A stretch of DNA of 40,247 nt. Origin: Lachnospiraceae bacterium. GTDB taxonomy: Bacteria; Bacillota; Clostridia; Lachnospirales; Lachnospiraceae. The translations under genes were made by a program, and so were the position numbers. The notes under the pieces are model-generated. The model saw only the letters and a program-made list of their open reading frames with translations, was not told where the DNA came from and ran no database searches. Shown here piece after piece: positions 14,801 to 22,783 of the stretch; within the stretch, counting starts at the first letter, position 1, and each line of letters starts with the position of its first letter. Where the stretch lies: NCBI GenBank assembly GCA_017557525.1, contig JAFYYN010000176.1, forward strand, positions 1 to 40,247, given 5' to 3'.

Positions 14801-14847
14801 ATTCAACTAAAAGTAGAATTAAAATTTCAAATTCGACAAATAGGTTA

Positions 14848-14876
14848 TTGAATTTGGAGAATTACTCCCTTATAAT
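14848..14876 (+). promoter_or_regulatory. Promoter with palindrome in spacer, for the XRE-methyltransferase
   Basis: TTGAAT (14848-14853), a 17-base spacer and a perfect TATAAT (14871-14876). Within the spacer GGAG-AATTA-CTCC (14856-14868) forms a palindrome, the expected place for a repressor. The obvious candidate is the HTH protein encoded immediately downstream. Confidence 0.7.
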
Positions 14877-14925
14877 AGGATCATGCAAAAGGTAATACAA
14901 CATCCATCATAAGGGGGACATGAGC

Positions 14926-15732
14926 ATGAGTATAGGCACAACAATAGCAAAGAAACGCAAAGCACTTGGGTTTACCCAGAAGGAACTTGCAGACAGACTG
15001 AAAGTTTCATTCCAAGCTATCTCAAAATGGGAAAAGGGTATTTCTAATCCTGACGTGGAGCTCCTGCCTGCCCTGGCTGAGATACTGGGGACTACGGTAG
15101 ATGCGCTTGTAGGTTACCGTTCACCGATCCTGGCCGATTATGAGGAAAGATATCAGAATTCCGATTATTACTGGGGAATTGAGCCTAACCGTTTGTGCTA
15201 TGACATAATGAGGCTTCGTCCTCCGGTAAAGCCGTACAGGGTACTGGATATCGGCTGTGGAGAAGGAAAGGATGCAGTATTCCTTGCAAGGAACGGATAT
15301 CAGGTTTCCGCAATGGATATTGCGGAGAAAGGGCTTGAAAAGGGACGTATACTTGCAGAAAAATGCAACACTTATGTAGATTTCTTTAAAGCGGATATTG
15401 CGGATTACCGGTTAACCAAGAAATACGATATAATTTTTAGCAGCGGAGTTTTTCATTTTTTAAGGCCTGAATTAAGGGATGATATTTTTGAAAACCTGAA
15501 GAAAAACACGTCCGAAGGCGGACTCCATGCAATGAATGTATTTGTTTCAAAACCATATGTCAAACGTGTTCCGGGTAAAAAAGGTGACAGGTTTGAATGG
15601 AAAAGCGGAGAACTGTTCATGCGATATCATGACTGGCACATGTGCCGTATTGATGAAGAGCTGTTTGACTGTAACAGCGGAGGAATACCGCATCAGCACT
15701 GCATGGACATTATGGTTGCAGAAAAAAGATGA
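14926..15732 (+). CDS. XRE-family HTH fused to a SAM-dependent methyltransferase
   Basis: This 268-residue protein has an N-terminal XRE/Cro HTH (about residues 3-63: TIAKKRKALGFTQKELADRL then SFQAISKWEKG), followed by a class I methyltransferase domain with SAM motif VLDIGCGEGKDAVFLA (106-121) and acidic post-strand MDIAEKG. The methyltransferase part is TehB-like. Such fusions occur in Firmicutes; the role may be to couple a methylation reaction (for instance detoxification of a metalloid or small molecule) with self-regulation. ATG at 14926 leaves eight bases after AAGGGGG; the ATG at 14920 would leave only two. It is upstream of a nitroreductase gene by 21 bases. Confidence 0.88.
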   Translation: MSIGTTIAKKRKALGFTQKELADRLKVSFQAISKWEKGISNPDVELLPALAEILGTTVDALVGYRSPILADYEERYQNSDYYWGIEPNRLCYDIMRLRPPVKPYRVLDIGCGEGKDAVFLARNGYQVSAMDIAEKGLEKGRILAEKCNTYVDFFKADIADYRLTKKYDIIFSSGVFHFLRPELRDDIFENLKKNTSEGGLHAMNVFVSKPYVKRVPGKKGDRFEWKSGELFMRYHDWHMCRIDEELFDCNSGGIPHQHCMDIMVAEKR

Positions 15733-15753
15733 TGGGCATAGGAGGAACTGGCA

Positions 15754-16347
15754 GTGGAAGCATTGGAAGCAATCCTGACAAGAAGAAGTACAAGGAAATA
15801 TACTGAGCAGATGCCGGAGCGGGAGCTTATAGAAAAAATTATTGAAGCCGGTAGATATGCGCCAAGCGGTTCAAACAGTCAGAAAACTCATTTTATTATA
15901 TTTTCGGATAAGGAACTTTTGACAGAACTTGCCGGGATAGTCCAGGGAGAATTTGCGAAAATGGAGATCACAGATGACATGTATGTCTCTTTAAAAGGCT
16001 CCATAAACGCAGCTAAAAAGGGCGGATATGTTTTCTACTACGGGGCACCTGTACTGATTGTTGTGGCAAACAGGAAGGGATATGGCAATGCCATGGCTGA
16101 CAGCGCCTGTGCACTTGAAAACATGATGGTAGCTGCAAATGCACTGGATCTTGGTTCGTGCTGGATAAATCAGCTGCACTGGCTAGATGATAACAGTACT
16201 GTGCGGGCTTTTTTGGAACAGTATGGGCTGTTAAAAGAGGAAACGATAACAGGCGGTCTTATTATAGGATATCCCGTAAACGGAGTGCCTGAAAGGACTA
16301 TGACCGAAAGAAAGGGAAATCCCGTCACCTGGGTTGAAGTAAAATAA
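15754..16347 (+). CDS. Nitroreductase-family FMN oxidoreductase
   Basis: This 197-residue protein shows nitroreductase features: RRSTRKY at residues 10-16 (FMN phosphate-binding R-R-S-x-R), APSGSNSQ near 36, and a C-terminal IIGYPVNGVPE. It would be a homodimeric FMN enzyme that reduces nitroaromatics, quinones or flavins with NAD(P)H. A GTG start at 15754 follows AGGAGG at nine to ten bases. It is transcribed with the XRE-methyltransferase, and a strong terminator follows, so these two genes form one small unit, possibly for detoxification. Confidence 0.9.
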   Translation: MEALEAILTRRSTRKYTEQMPERELIEKIIEAGRYAPSGSNSQKTHFIIFSDKELLTELAGIVQGEFAKMEITDDMYVSLKGSINAAKKGGYVFYYGAPVLIVVANRKGYGNAMADSACALENMMVAANALDLGSCWINQLHWLDDNSTVRAFLEQYGLLKEETITGGLIIGYPVNGVPERTMTERKGNPVTWVEVK

Positions 16348-16374
16348 ATTCGATAATCAGAGGTAAATAAGAGC

Positions 16375-16417
16375 AAGACATAGACTTAAGAATAATCATA
16401 GGTCTATGTCTTTTTTT
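16375..16417 (+). terminator. Rho-independent terminator after the nitroreductase
   Basis: AAGACATAGAC (16375-16385) pairs perfectly with GTCTATGTCTT (16402-16412), followed by a T run to 16417. Confidence 0.9.
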
Positions 16418-16428
16418 GAGAAAAGTTT

Positions 16429-16457
16429 TTGAAATGTTATCCGATATAGTGTATAAT
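16429..16457 (+). promoter_or_regulatory. Promoter of the RmlC-like gene
   Basis: TTGAAA (16429-16434), a 17-base spacer and TATAAT (16452-16457), 36 bases before the GTG start. This is a near-consensus sigma-A promoter just past the terminator. Confidence 0.75.
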
Positions 16458-16492
16458 GAAATAAGTGCAATCTTATGTCAGGGAGGGATTCT

Positions 16493-17002
16493 GTGGAGCT
16501 CGTAAAAGAGATATTTAACAGCGTAAAAATATACAGGCTTGCAACACACGTGGATAATCGCGGGACTTTAAGTTATGCATATGACGGTATTGAGGGATTT
16601 GAGGTCAAGGAAACCAGATTTTACAATATGCCGCATAAAGGTACTTTTTTCGGAATTCATTACAGGGAGGAAGTATCTCCGATGTCAAAATTAATTACAC
16701 TGGTCAAGGGCGGTGGAATGGATTATGTAATAGACCTGAGAAAGGATTCGGAAACATACCTGAAGTGCGAGTCCATTGAGCTGACGGAAGATAATTATCT
16801 TGCTGTTCTTATTCCCGCAGGAATTGGACATGCGTTTTTGTCTACAAAAGAAGATACCATACAGGCCTTTTTCATTGACAGGTGCGGGAATGACGGTTAT
16901 TCGAAGAGAATAAATTATAAAGATGAGAAGATTGGGTTAAAACTCCCTATTCCGGTTTCGGAGATTGCGGATTATGATCTGAAGGCTCCTACTTTGGAGT
17001 AG
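16493..17002 (+). CDS. RmlC-like cupin (dTDP-sugar 3,5-epimerase family)
   Basis: This 169-residue protein is related to dTDP-4-dehydrorhamnose 3,5-epimerase. It has the D-N-R-G segment in the position of the family's D-x-R-G-x-F start, KGTFFGIHYREE with the likely catalytic His, then a VKGGGMDYVIDLRKDSETY core and a PAGIGHAFLS strand. The typical RmlC pattern kG-x-x-R-G-x-H-x-Q is changed (Q to R-E-E), so sugar-nucleotide epimerisation is plausible but not certain. GTG at 16493 is preferred because GGGAGGG lies six bases upstream; an ATG at 16475 overlaps nothing conserved. It stands alone behind its own promoter and no other rhamnose-biosynthesis gene is in the window. Confidence 0.75.
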   Translation: MELVKEIFNSVKIYRLATHVDNRGTLSYAYDGIEGFEVKETRFYNMPHKGTFFGIHYREEVSPMSKLITLVKGGGMDYVIDLRKDSETYLKCESIELTEDNYLAVLIPAGIGHAFLSTKEDTIQAFFIDRCGNDGYSKRINYKDEKIGLKLPIPVSEIADYDLKAPTLE

Positions 17003-17069
17003 TATAAGCAGAATTTTCATGTAAAATTTTGAAGGCCAGGGAAAAGGTTGGGAAGGTTTAATTAGAGAA

Positions 17070-17561
17070 ATGACAGATTATGATTTATTAGCTCAGCAGG
17101 CGGAGGAGTTCGCCAAGGGATGTGATTGGGATATTACTTTGTATGCGAATGTTTCGGCTCTTATATATGGAACACTTGAAAATCTGAATTGGGCCGGTTT
17201 TTATCTGATGCGCGACGGCGAGCTGGTTTTAGGACCATTTCAGGGGAAAACGGCATGCATGCGCATACCTGTCGGGAAAGGCGTATGCGGTTCTGCGGTT
17301 CAGGAATCAAAGGTTATACGCGTGGAGGATGTTCATCTGTTCAAAGGGCATATTGCCTGTGACGATGCTTCGGAATCCGAGATAGTTATCCCGATCTGTA
17401 ATGGAGAAAAAATAATCGGAGTACTTGATATTGACAGCCCTGTAAAAAACCGTTTTTCAAAGGAAGACGAGGAAGGGCTGTTAAAGGTTAAAAAGGTAAT
17501 AGAGGATTTTGTTTTGAGGACGAGTTATGGACAACAAGGGGAACACCAGGGGAATAGGTAG
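17070..17561 (+). CDS. msrC: Free methionine-(R)-sulfoxide reductase (GAF domain)
   Basis: This 163-residue protein is a single GAF domain with the three cysteines of the free-Met-R-SO reductase family at C63 (KTACMRI), C73 (KGVCGSA) and C97 (GHIACDDA). The spacings of 10 and 24 residues equal those of E. coli fRMsr (C84, C94, C118). It reduces free methionine-R-sulfoxide using a thioredoxin-type donor in the cytoplasm. The ribosome binding site is weak or distant (GGGAAGG about a dozen bases upstream). The 3' end overlaps the dihydrouridine synthase gene by 35 bases, an unusually long overlap, after which the coding frames change. Confidence 0.9.
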   Translation: MTDYDLLAQQAEEFAKGCDWDITLYANVSALIYGTLENLNWAGFYLMRDGELVLGPFQGKTACMRIPVGKGVCGSAVQESKVIRVEDVHLFKGHIACDDASESEIVIPICNGEKIIGVLDIDSPVKNRFSKEDEEGLLKVKKVIEDFVLRTSYGQQGEHQGNR

Positions 17562-18522
17562 TGAGATAATGATCGGAGGGATCCGGTTTAAGTCGAATGT
17601 CTTAATGGCTCCCCTTGCCGGGTATACTTGTTTCCCGTTCCGTTTAATGGTGAGAAAACTTGGGGCAGGAAGCGCATATACAGAGATGGTAAGCTCTGAT
17701 GCATTGAAATACAATGATAAGGCAACGTCGAAATTACTGTATACGGATGATCGTGAAAAAATTAAATGCGTACAGCTCTTAGGCTCAGTTCCAACTGTAT
17801 TTGAAAGAGCAGCAAAAAGCGATCTGTTAGAGAAATTTGATATCATTGATATCAATATGGGATGTCCTGTCCCAAATGTTATAAAGGCAGGAGAAGGCTG
17901 TTCGTTACTGGATGATATTCCGCGGGCATCCAGGATCATCGAAGCATGTAAGAGAAGCGGAAAAGTAGTTTCGGTGAAGTGCCGTATAGGTATGAACAGG
18001 CAGAGGATCGTGATAGAGGAATTCGCACGGATGTGTGAGGCTTCCGGTGCAGACATGATCACTGTACATGGCAGGACCAGGGATATGATGTATGACGGAG
18101 AGCCACTGTACGAGTATATAAGAATTGCCAAGCAATCCGTCAGGATACCTGTTTTTGCAAATGGCGGGATCTTTTCAAAAGCAGATGCCGCCAGAATGAT
18201 GGAAAAAACAGGGGCAGACGGGGTTATGCTCGGCAGATACGGATTTGAGAATCCCCTGATCTTTTCGGAACTGACAGGAAAAGAAATAACCGATACAAAG
18301 TACAGTCTTTTAATGGAGCAGTTAGAAATAGCAAAAGAATGTTTTGACGAGTTATATGTTTTATCATACATAAAGAAACTTGCTTCTTATTTCATGAAGA
18401 AAATGCCGGGGACCAAGGGTTTTAAGCTGGATCTGTACAAATGCGGGAATATTCCGGAACTAAAAGATGTATTGGGCGGGATTTTTAGAGGTAAACAGGA
18501 TGCTGGAACAGGAACGTTTTGA
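17527..18522 (+). CDS. tRNA-dihydrouridine synthase
   Basis: This 331-residue TIM-barrel flavoenzyme has the Dus signatures: MAPLAGYTCFPFR near residue 27, catalytic cysteine C113 in INMGCPVPNVIKAGEGCSLL, the VHGRTRDMMYDG loop, and FANGGIFS / GADGVMLGR phosphate-binding strands near 202 and 221. It would reduce uridines in the D-loop of tRNA with NAD(P)H. The residue after NMGCP (V-P-N-V-I-K instead of the usual V-x-K-V) is slightly divergent. The start at 17527 (after GAGGA) overlaps the previous gene by 35 bases; a second in-frame ATG at 17569 fits family N-termini equally well but has a poorer binding site. It also overlaps the LRR gene by 23 bases. Confidence 0.9.
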   Translation: MDNKGNTRGIGSEIMIGGIRFKSNVLMAPLAGYTCFPFRLMVRKLGAGSAYTEMVSSDALKYNDKATSKLLYTDDREKIKCVQLLGSVPTVFERAAKSDLLEKFDIIDINMGCPVPNVIKAGEGCSLLDDIPRASRIIEACKRSGKVVSVKCRIGMNRQRIVIEEFARMCEASGADMITVHGRTRDMMYDGEPLYEYIRIAKQSVRIPVFANGGIFSKADAARMMEKTGADGVMLGRYGFENPLIFSELTGKEITDTKYSLLMEQLEIAKECFDELYVLSYIKKLASYFMKKMPGTKGFKLDLYKCGNIPELKDVLGGIFRGKQDAGTGTF

Positions 18523-21500
18523 GATAGAAAATGGAATATTAAAAGCATACAGTGCAGACACGGAAACGGATATTCAGATCCCTGAAGGAGTCCATACCAT
18601 AGGGGAAGGGGTATTTAAGGGAATGTCCTGGATCTTAAGTGTACATTTCCCGGAATCGTTAGTTAAAATCGGAGCTTCAGCATTTAAGGGGTGCAGGCAG
18701 ATTAAAAAGATAAGCTTCCCCAAGAGCTTAGAAGAAATCGGGGAATATGCGTTTCACAAATGTCATGAACTGGAGGAGATAATACTTCCGGAATCCATGA
18801 CACAGGTAGGAGATTGTGCATTCCTTTATTGTGACGGTCTTAAAAGAGCCGTTATGGAAGGACCGGAGCGAATGGGGAAAGGAGTTTTTTCCCACAACTT
18901 AAGTCTGGAAGAAATTGCCTTAAATGAAAACATGGATGATTCCAATTTTTCAGACGAGGTATTTGAAGGCTGTGTTCACCTTCATAAAATTACTTTGTCA
19001 GGAAAGGCTTATGAAGTTGACAATCTTATAGAGGCCATGAATTCCAATGCGGATTATCCACGGATGATCAAATCAATAGCAAAGTCTGTTTATCATTCCA
19101 TGCAGATTGAGGATGGCGTATTAAATAAATTCAGTATTAACCTGAAAAATATTTCACTGCCGGAAGGAATTTCCGTAATAGGAAAAGGCTGTTTTTTTGA
19201 TAAAAAAGGAATCGTGAGCATGACATTGCCCAGGTCATTAAAGGAGATCAGGGCAAATGCATTCTTAAACTGTATCGGGTTAAAAGAAATCACATTCGGG
19301 AATGAGGATGTGATCCTTAATGAGAAGGCATTTCGTGGGTGCTGTAATATAAAGACGGTACATTTGCCGGATAAGACATATCTTCTTGAGGATGAAGCTG
19401 ACAATGATCTGGTCAGCCGCATCAGGGATCAGTTCTTAGGTGATTTTTATATAAGCGGCAGGATACTTGTCCGTTATATGGGTAACGAGGAACAGATCCA
19501 GATACCAAAAGGCGTTGAGGTAATAGGTGAGCGCTGTTTCTTCGGAAAAGAACAGCTTAAAACAGTTTTATGTCCGGAGAGTCTTCGTGAGATCAGGGAA
19601 CAGGCTTTTTCCGGCTGCGTAACCCTGCAGACCATAGTTTTGCCGGAAACTTTAAAAAGGATAGAAAGAGAGGCATTTGCAGAATGCAGGAAACTTCTTA
19701 AGTGTAATATCCCGGAGGGAATAAAATTTATCGGTGAATATGCCTTCAGGCGCTGTTTTCAGCTTAAGCCTTTCGGATGCCGGCCCGGGGAGGCTGAGAT
19801 ACATCCATATGCTTTCTATCTGGCAAAACAGCCTGATCCGGCAGAAAACAGGGTTTTGCCATGGAATTACTGCGGCGAAGAGGAACAGCCTGATCATGAT
19901 ATTTTATCTGATTCCGATGATTATATTGCTCCTTATGCATACACAAGAAAAGAAGATATAAAGTTTTTAAAGCTGACCACGGTAAAACGGATAGGAAAGT
20001 ATTCCTTTACTGCTTGTCCAAACCTGGAAGAGATTGAAATAGATGCCCCGGACTGTGTGATAGAACAGAATGCATTTTCAACATGTCCCAAACTAAAAAG
20101 GATTAACCTTCATGTGCGGGAGATAGGCAAAGGAGTCTTTTCATACTGCAGGGAATTAGAAGAGGTACGTTTATCAGGCATATCGGTTCTTCCGGCGGAA
20201 TGTTTTGCCGGGTGCTACATGCTTTCAAAATTTGAAGCAAAAGAGCTTACCGGGATGGGGACAAGATGTTTTGATGAATGTGTGAGGTTAGACTATTTTG
20301 ATTTTTCAGGGATAAAGAAGATTGGCGAACGCGCTTTTGAAAGGTGTGATTCGCTGAAAACCGTAAAGCTGTCCAAAGCAGAATGCGGATATCATGCTTT
20401 TGCAGACTGTGCTTCGCTTAAGTCCATTGATCTGACAAAGGATACGACCTTAAGTAGCGGTGCATTTTTTGGCTGTACCCAGATAAGGGATATTACGGTA
20501 GATGGACAAAAGTTTGAGTTTTGCCGTTTCTCTGACAGCCTGAACCGTACCGGAAATACCTATCCTGTACTGGTAAAGGAAATAATTGCTTCCGTTTATT
20601 CCTGCTTTGACATCCAGGAACGGACAATGCTCGCCGGATACAGGGGTGATGCTTCGAGGATTACCATACCCTGCGATATAGAAGAAGTAGGACAGGACGT
20701 TTTTAGGGACCATATAAGGCTAAAGGAGATAAATATCCCCGAATCGGTAAGGATATTTGGAAGCCATGCGTTTTCAATGACCGGATGGTTAGAAGAGCAA
20801 AGGGCGAAATCGGATATGGTCATAGTGAACAATATCCTTTTGGACGGGGCACGCTGCGAGGGTAAGGTATTGATCCCCAATTTTGTAAAGCGGGTTTCAA
20901 GCTGGTGTTTTGCAGGAAATATTAACATACACGAATTAGAAATTCCATCTGAGAGGATTGGAATAGAAAATCTGGCTTTCAGGAACTGTCTGAACCTGAA
21001 GAAAATTGTGGACTGGAATAAGAATGTATTTGTTCTCGGCAGTGTTTCCGATCTGAACAGTAATAAATACCCGGAGCTGATCCAGAGGATATTCACGGAA
21101 TGCATCAACTGCTTCAAGCTTGACGGGGACTGCAATCTGATTGAAAGTACAGGGAATATTACTGACCTGACATTCCCTGAAGGGATAAAGGCTATCGGCG
21201 ATGAAGTTTATAAGGATTGTCATTTACTGGAGACGATCGCATTGTCCGGTGATACTGAGAGGATTGGGAAATCTGCATTTGAAAACAGTAAATGGCTGAA
21301 AAAAATATCCGGCGCCGGAGCTGTTTCATATATCGGACAACAGGCGTTTTCCGGATGTCAGTCCCTGGAATATATTGATTTATCGGACAGCCTGAAAGAA
21401 ATGGGGAAAAGATGCTTTGAGCATTGCGGAAATCTGAAAGAGATATACATCTCCAATAGACTGGAGAGGATTCCCGAGAGGGCATTTTTCAGATGTAAAT

Positions 21501-21667
21501 CACTAAAAAGGGTTATAATCCCCAAGTCGGTAAAGGTAGTGGAAAAGGAAGCATTTGCCTTTTGTGAGGATCTTGAGGAAGTCTGTATTCCGGAAGAAAC
21601 ACTGTTATCAGAAAGAGTATTTGAGTATTGTGATCATGTAAAAATATTTAAAAGGGACGACAAATGA
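18500..21667 (+). CDS. Very large BspA-type leucine-rich repeat protein, no export signal
   Basis: This 1055-residue protein is built of LRR_5/BspA-type repeats of about 23 residues with the pattern (I/L)xxIxLPxxLxxIGxxAFxxCxxL. Typical units are SLVKIGASAFKGCRQIKKIS and SLEEIGEYAFHKCHELEEII. It has no signal peptide, sortase motif or membrane helix, in contrast to most BspA-like surface proteins, so it is predicted to stay in the cytoplasm. At least four non-repeat linkers of 38-49 residues break the solenoid (about residues 168-205, 291-328, 669-717 and 839-887), and each is followed by a restart of an IPxGIxxIG unit. The start at 18500 follows AGAGG and lies within the end of the dus gene; the end overlaps the aldo/keto reductase by ATGA. 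The function is unknown; a scaffold for protein contacts is likely. Confidence 0.85.
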   Translation: MLEQERFEIENGILKAYSADTETDIQIPEGVHTIGEGVFKGMSWILSVHFPESLVKIGASAFKGCRQIKKISFPKSLEEIGEYAFHKCHELEEIILPESMTQVGDCAFLYCDGLKRAVMEGPERMGKGVFSHNLSLEEIALNENMDDSNFSDEVFEGCVHLHKITLSGKAYEVDNLIEAMNSNADYPRMIKSIAKSVYHSMQIEDGVLNKFSINLKNISLPEGISVIGKGCFFDKKGIVSMTLPRSLKEIRANAFLNCIGLKEITFGNEDVILNEKAFRGCCNIKTVHLPDKTYLLEDEADNDLVSRIRDQFLGDFYISGRILVRYMGNEEQIQIPKGVEVIGERCFFGKEQLKTVLCPESLREIREQAFSGCVTLQTIVLPETLKRIEREAFAECRKLLKCNIPEGIKFIGEYAFRRCFQLKPFGCRPGEAEIHPYAFYLAKQPDPAENRVLPWNYCGEEEQPDHDILSDSDDYIAPYAYTRKEDIKFLKLTTVKRIGKYSFTACPNLEEIEIDAPDCVIEQNAFSTCPKLKRINLHVREIGKGVFSYCRELEEVRLSGISVLPAECFAGCYMLSKFEAKELTGMGTRCFDECVRLDYFDFSGIKKIGERAFERCDSLKTVKLSKAECGYHAFADCASLKSIDLTKDTTLSSGAFFGCTQIRDITVDGQKFEFCRFSDSLNRTGNTYPVLVKEIIASVYSCFDIQERTMLAGYRGDASRITIPCDIEEVGQDVFRDHIRLKEINIPESVRIFGSHAFSMTGWLEEQRAKSDMVIVNNILLDGARCEGKVLIPNFVKRVSSWCFAGNINIHELEIPSERIGIENLAFRNCLNLKKIVDWNKNVFVLGSVSDLNSNKYPELIQRIFTECINCFKLDGDCNLIESTGNITDLTFPEGIKAIGDEVYKDCHLLETIALSGDTERIGKSAFENSKWLKKISGAGAVSYIGQQAFSGCQSLEYIDLSDSLKEMGKRCFEHCGNLKEIYISNRLERIPERAFFRCKSLKRVIIPKSVKVVEKEAFAFCEDLEEVCIPEETLLSERVFEYCDHVKIFKRDDK

Positions 21668-22728
21668 GATACAGAGAATTGGGAAGGACCGGACTTAAGG
21701 TTTCTGAGCTGGGTTTTGGGACAATCCCTATCTTAAGCGGTCATGTACCGGTGCTTCCGAAGTTTTTTAGCCCAGATAATGAAACCGCGATTGCTATCAT
21801 GAAAAAGGCTTTTGATTATGGATGCAATTTTTATGACACTGCAATCCCGGAGGAATACGGGGACGCAGAAAAGAAACTCGGCGAATTTGCAAAAACAATC
21901 AACAGAGATGAAATAATCATCTCAGATAAAGCCAGGTTTTACAGCGGAGGAGATATTTACAGGGAAGTGCTGAGGTCCGCCCTAAACCTTGGAACCCGGC
22001 CGGATATTTATTTTGTACATCAGGTAGATGACAGCAACGCTGATGAGGTTTTTGGCAAAAACGGGGCACTTGACGCCTTATATGACCTGAAAAGAGAAGG
22101 CAGGATAGGCCATACGGGAATTGCTTCGCATTACTACAGTGTTTTATATCGTGCTGCTTTGGACCCCAGAGTGGATGTTCTGCAGGGAAGCGGGAATATA
22201 CTTGAAAGAGGTATGCTTGAGAGGATAAAAAAGGAAGCGGCTTTCAGGGGAAAGGGTTTTATTCTGAATAAGGTTTTTGCCGCAGGGCTATTGATCGGAC
22301 CGTTTTCCGTTCCGGAACTTATAGGCGGGATCCTGGGATATCCTTTTTCATGTGCACTTTTGGGAATAGGGACTTTTGAACAGGCAGAAGCTGCATTTGC
22401 GAGGGAATATGAGCCGGTAGATTTTACGTTTGAAGAAGTTTTAAACCGGATCCGGAAAATCTTTGAGCCTATAGGGTGTGACCGCTGTGAAAAATGCATA
22501 TGTCCATATGGACATGAAATCCATACTACCTTCAGACAATATAATTATTTTCATCTGGGAAAAGAATTCTGGGCGGTTAATAAGTTGAAGATGGATCTTA
22601 AAAGGACAGTTGACCACTGCAGGGTATGCTCAGAACAGGTCTGTATGAACGAATGCAGCCGACATATATTTATACCTGAGGAGATAGAAAGGGTATACAG
22701 TTTGCTTAAAGCTTTTGGAGATACATAA
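21664..22728 (+). CDS. Aldo/keto reductase with C-terminal iron-sulfur domain
   Basis: This 354-residue protein has an (alpha/beta)8 aldo/keto reductase domain with the catalytic tetrad D58 (YDTA), Y65 (EEYG), K89 (SDKA) and H119 (FVHQ). A C-terminal ferredoxin-like part holds two cysteine groups: C272, C275, C278, C280 and C319, C322, C327, C331, as expected for up to two [4Fe-4S] clusters, though the first group has an atypical C-x2-C-x2-C-x1-C spacing. Such enzymes are common in anaerobes; the electron partner and substrate are unknown. The glycine-rich cofactor region is atypical, so NADP use is uncertain. The ATG overlaps the LRR stop by four bases. Confidence 0.85.
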   Translation: MRYRELGRTGLKVSELGFGTIPILSGHVPVLPKFFSPDNETAIAIMKKAFDYGCNFYDTAIPEEYGDAEKKLGEFAKTINRDEIIISDKARFYSGGDIYREVLRSALNLGTRPDIYFVHQVDDSNADEVFGKNGALDALYDLKREGRIGHTGIASHYYSVLYRAALDPRVDVLQGSGNILERGMLERIKKEAAFRGKGFILNKVFAAGLLIGPFSVPELIGGILGYPFSCALLGIGTFEQAEAAFAREYEPVDFTFEEVLNRIRKIFEPIGCDRCEKCICPYGHEIHTTFRQYNYFHLGKEFWAVNKLKMDLKRTVDHCRVCSEQVCMNECSRHIFIPEEIERVYSLLKAFGDT

Positions 22729-22783
22729 ACGGAATTTAAATAATTATTATCATCAAAAATGTAAACATGGGAGGGAACAATCA

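Noticed and set aside
14800-14820. AATTC...GAATT hairpin after the MBL gene as a terminator
   Set aside because: The stem is short, A/T-rich and lacks a following T run; too weak to call.
17481-18371. Minus-strand frame of 296 codons across msrC/dus
   Set aside because: Lies opposite two genes with complete active-site motifs; serine/isoleucine-rich shadow translation.
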